Assembly (NCBI GenBank): GCA_963790775.1
Contig: CAWBPR010000015.1
Coordinates: 1 to 64,000, forward strand
Direction: 5' to 3'
Source of the DNA: JASJBU01 sp963790775
GTDB taxonomy: Bacteria > Pseudomonadota > Gammaproteobacteria > Chromatiales > Chromatiaceae
Length of the DNA stretch: 64,000 bases
The translations under genes and the position numbers were made by a program. Of the stretch, positions 61,451 to 64,000 are shown in pieces. The stretch's first letter is position 1. Each line of letters opens with the position of its first letter. The notes beneath the pieces were generated by a model. The model did no database searches, had not been told where the DNA came from, and saw nothing but the letters and a program-made list of their open reading frames with translations.

Positions 61451-62407
61451 ATGATGAAAAAATTGACTGGAGCAGCCCTGTTATTGATCTGCTCGATACC
61501 GTTGAGCGCAACTGAGGATGCCGGCCATGGTGAGGATTACCGCACCTTCCATGCCAACGGCCAGATTGAGACCGGGGACATCGCGGACTCCTACACAGCG
61601 GATCTGGTAATGTATCTGGCGGGCAACCAGTTCATGGTGATGGAGGAACTGATCGGGGATTTTCAGAACAAACATCCGAGCATCGAGAGCGTCTATGTCG
61701 AGACCATACCGCCGGGCCAGATCCTCAAGAAGCAGCTCCTGCAGCAGGGTATGATCGAGGATCAAAAGACCAATCAGCACCCGGATCTGTATGCCAGCGT
61801 AAACCTTGGACACCTGAAGAAACTCAGGGAAATGGACCTGATGTCACAGTATCTGATCTACATTCACAACAAGCTCGAACTGATGGTGGCAAAAGGCAAC
61901 CCGAAAGAGATCAAAGGCCCGCTGGATCTGGGACGCGATGACCTGGTGCAGTCACATCCCAACCCTCTTACCGAAGGGATCTTCAAATTTTACGGTTCCG
62001 AGATGCTCAAAGATCTGGGACTGTACGACAAGGTCACCGCCGGCAAACAGTGCAAAAGCTGCTGGGCCATCGAGGGCAAAACCTGGTTCACCTCGCGCCA
62101 CCACCGGGAGACGCCGCACCGTATCGAACAGGGCGAGGCCGATGTAGGGATTGTCTGGACTACCGAAGTCGCCCATGCCAAGGCCGAGGGTCGCCCCATC
62201 GATGGCGTGGCCATTCCCTCACCCTACAACAAACAGGAAAAGGTAGCCTACGCCATCGGCAAGCTGACCCAGGGGAAGAACCAGGGTAACGCCGAGGCGT
62301 TTCTCCGCTATCTCGCCACGGATGCCGCTCAATCGATCTATGAAAAATATGGTTTTTTGCGGGCGACTGCGAATGAACTGATAGCCAAGGACATTCCACT
62401 CAACTGA
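61451..62407 (+). CDS. Periplasmic substrate-binding protein (ModA/type-2 PBP-like) with a CxxC pair
   Basis: The 318-residue product has a signal peptide (cut near PLSA-TE) and SBP_bac_11/ModA-like features: ADLVMYLAGNQFMVMEELIGDFQNKHPSIESVYVE at the N-terminus, LELMVAKGNPKEIKGPLDLG in the middle and ADVGIVWTTEVAHAKAEGRPIDGVAIP near the end. An unusual CKSC sequence (about 200) inserts a possible disulfide or metal site. No ABC permease or ATPase gene is next to it. With the porin and the DsrE gene upstream it could deliver an anion or a redox-active sulfur compound; the ligand is unknown. GGAGAG precedes the ATG pair at 61451/61454. Confidence 0.78.
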   Translation: MMKKLTGAALLLICSIPLSATEDAGHGEDYRTFHANGQIETGDIADSYTADLVMYLAGNQFMVMEELIGDFQNKHPSIESVYVETIPPGQILKKQLLQQGMIEDQKTNQHPDLYASVNLGHLKKLREMDLMSQYLIYIHNKLELMVAKGNPKEIKGPLDLGRDDLVQSHPNPLTEGIFKFYGSEMLKDLGLYDKVTAGKQCKSCWAIEGKTWFTSRHHRETPHRIEQGEADVGIVWTTEVAHAKAEGRPIDGVAIPSPYNKQEKVAYAIGKLTQGKNQGNAEAFLRYLATDAAQSIYEKYGFLRATANELIAKDIPLN

Positions 62408-62978
62408 TGGTCTGCATCTATCCAAACGATTGCGTCCAATGCGGGTGCGGGCAGATTCTTGTTAATCAGTTCCGCACCTCATTGATTCGAGATATCCACC
62501 CAGCAGCAGGTTTGTTTGCCTTGTCAAATTCTGATTTTCATGGATCTGTTCCGCCCCAGCCGATGTCAGGAATGAAAGCTATCAGAATTTTTTTAGGGTA
62601 GTCACTCTGGGATCAACCCTCAGCATTGTGCGCGATGCCCAGGATGCCCGGTTCGACCCACCCCGCCAATTGGCCAATCAGGCAGAGATTTTCCAGCTGG
62701 CGGTAATTCAGCCACTAAATTTAAAGGACCATAAGCAGATACCCTGAGGAATGGCATAGTTCAGGCCTTCTGAACCCTGGGAGTCAGCAGCAGAACCTAT
62801 GGTTCTCAGATAATTTCCATCAGACTGATGAGGAACTTAAAGCTTCAGATATTCCCCAACCAACCGATAACTGATCGAGATATACGACATGCATCAGCGC
62901 TGTCGTCCGGTTAATGAGCACATTCAAATGCAACTCAAAATTCATTATATGGCCAGATCAATTCGAAGGGTCTAGCCT
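62408..62978. other. 571-base gap with a possible gene remnant
   Basis: A frame at about 62600-62748 reads STLSIVRDAQDARFDPPRQL and ends LNLKDHKQIP-stop without a start and may be the tail of a lost gene. The rest shows no gene. The promoter of the response-regulator gene at 62979 should lie near its right end. Confidence 0.3.
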
Positions 62979-64000
62979 ATGCTCGAAAATATACTGAGTA
63001 ATAAGCGCTACCTGGTAATCGATGACTTTGGAGAGATGCGTTCAACACTGCGCAGTATGCTTTCTCTATTTGGCGTGACTGACATTGACAATGCGAAAAA
63101 CGGTGCCGAAGCCATCTCCAGCATGTTGGCTAAGAAGTATGACGTCGTGCTTTGTGATTACAATCTGGGGCCAGGCAAGGATGGACAACAGGTCTTGGAA
63201 GAAGCGCGCCATCGCAATCTGATCAGTTTGAGTACGGCATTTCTCATGATCACCGCAGAAAACACCATGGGCATGGTATTGGGCGCCATCGAATTCGAAC
63301 CGGACAGCTATCTCAATAAGCCATTTACCAAGGAGTTGCTGCGTAATCGCTTGAAAAAAGTCCTCACAAAGAAACTCGACCTGCAACAGATAGACGCGGC
63401 ATTGGGAAATAAGGACTATCCAAAGGCTCTTAAGCTGCTCGACCAGCACATCGCCAGCAAACCCAAAAATTTTGCCGAACTCATCCGCTTGAAAGGAGAT
63501 ATCTGCATTCGTTCAGGCGCCTATGAAGAGGCTGCCGTGGTTTACGAAACAGCACTAGCCGCACGCGAGATGACCTGGGCGCGAATGGGTTTGGGAAGAG
63601 TCTATTATGGCCTTAAACGCTATGAAGCTGCCAGAGAGACCTTTCAGGAACTCATCATTACCAATAACCAGCTAACCCAGGCCTATGACTGGCTGTCTCG
63701 CTCATTGATGGCGCTTGGTGATCTGAAAGGCTCGCAAGAAGTGTTGATTACGGCACTCAGAATGTCACCCAGGGCTATTCTACGGCAACAGGCACTTGGC
63801 GAGATAGCGATGAAAAACAAAGATTTCGATACTGCAGAACATGCCTTTAGCCAGGCTGTCAAGCTGGGCAAACATTCTATCCACAAACATCCGAAGATCT
63901 ATGCCCGATTGGCAGAATCCAAAGTCTCGAATGTAAAAAACAGCGATAAGCAGAATGCTTTCAAAGTAATTGAGCAAATGCAAAAGGACTTCAAAGGCGA
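62979..64000 (+). CDS. Response regulator receiver with TPR repeats (cut by the right edge)
   Basis: From the ATG at 62979 the product starts MLENILSNKRYLVIDDFGEMRSTLRSMLSLFG, a CheY-like receiver domain with Asp pair (DD), phosphorylation Asp in VVLCDYNLG (about 56), the conserved Thr in MITAEN and Lys in LNKPFT. TPR-like helices follow from about 140 (ALGNKDYPKALKLLDQHIASKP, EEAAVVYETALAA and further units). No stop is reached within the window. No HTH is present so far, so it likely acts by protein contact. Such CheY-TPR proteins are common in gammaproteobacteria and can be linked to flagellar or secretion control. Confidence 0.85.
   Translation, partial: MLENILSNKRYLVIDDFGEMRSTLRSMLSLFGVTDIDNAKNGAEAISSMLAKKYDVVLCDYNLGPGKDGQQVLEEARHRNLISLSTAFLMITAENTMGMVLGAIEFEPDSYLNKPFTKELLRNRLKKVLTKKLDLQQIDAALGNKDYPKALKLLDQHIASKPKNFAELIRLKGDICIRSGAYEEAAVVYETALAAREMTWARMGLGRVYYGLKRYEAARETFQELIITNNQLTQAYDWLSRSLMALGDLKGSQEVLITALRMSPRAILRQQALGEIAMKNKDFDTAEHAFSQAVKLGKHSIHKHPKIYARLAESKVSNVKNSDKQNAFKVIEQMQKDFKG

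Overview
The window looks like a chromosome segment of a gammaproteobacterial sulfur oxidizer, broadly Chromatiales-like or sulfur-symbiont-like. This is inferred from a three-cysteine sulfide:quinone oxidoreductase, a DsrE-type gene, a cytochrome b/diheme cytochrome c/SHP cluster, and housekeeping blocks in gammaproteobacterial order (guaB-guaA, dapA-bamC-MBL, hemH, nth, xseA). No rRNA, tRNA or CRISPR array was seen.

Layout. 1-2.4 kb: a zinc-uptake-like block on the minus strand (beta-barrel protein plus a frameshifted ZnuA-type binding protein running off the left edge). 2.4-7.0 kb: a plus-strand redox block with a PepSY protein, a ferric-reductase-like flavocytochrome, a cytochrome b fused to a diheme cytochrome c, SHP, and a second diheme cytochrome c. 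Two kinds of 11-bp-period direct repeats suggest control by OmpR/PmrA-type response regulators. 7.1-7.8 kb: decayed PilJ-domain and guaB fragments. 8.0-11.2 kb: a YbbA/YbbP-type ABC exporter pair.

11.5-32.9 kb is an accessory region ending exactly at the guaA stop codon. The last 12 bp of guaA (on the plus strand TCACTCCCACTC) recur at 23990 and 29273, with imperfect copies at 11468 and about 27083. Each is followed by the same roughly 110-bp sequence. A second conserved block with an ATACCATG/CATGGTAT hairpin lies before the core at 23.9 kb and at guaA, with a partial copy at 28.5 kb. This fits a tandem array of elements accreted at the guaA 3' end. The proximal units carry Fic, ParDE and HigBA followed by a TOTE-type primase-helicase. 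A central unit holds an MBL hydrolase, cytochrome b561 and a LysR regulator. The distal 12 kb holds small detoxification-type enzymes (two VOC proteins, SRPBCC, ABM, nitroreductase, cyclase, a SnoaL-NmrA fusion), transporters and LysR/AraC regulators. No integrase is visible, and many genes there are broken (MFS, DUF4143 ATPase, two heavy-metal-binding remnants, parE, TOTE).

32.9-58 kb is largely core: guaA, guaB, two cyclic-di-GMP proteins, xseA, a Lon-like protease, nth, hemH, phoH, bcp, gcvR, dapA, bamC, an MBL hydrolase and sqr. 58-62.4 kb is a compact set with an ECF sigma factor, an anti-sigma protein whose C-terminus is DsrE-like, a frameshifted periplasmic DsrE gene, an OprP-like porin and a periplasmic binding protein; it looks like a regulated extracytoplasmic function. 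The right edge cuts a response regulator-TPR gene.

All identifications were made by eye from motifs and family knowledge, and no database search was run. The window has many small indel disruptions, so decay of the genome and sequencing error both remain possible.
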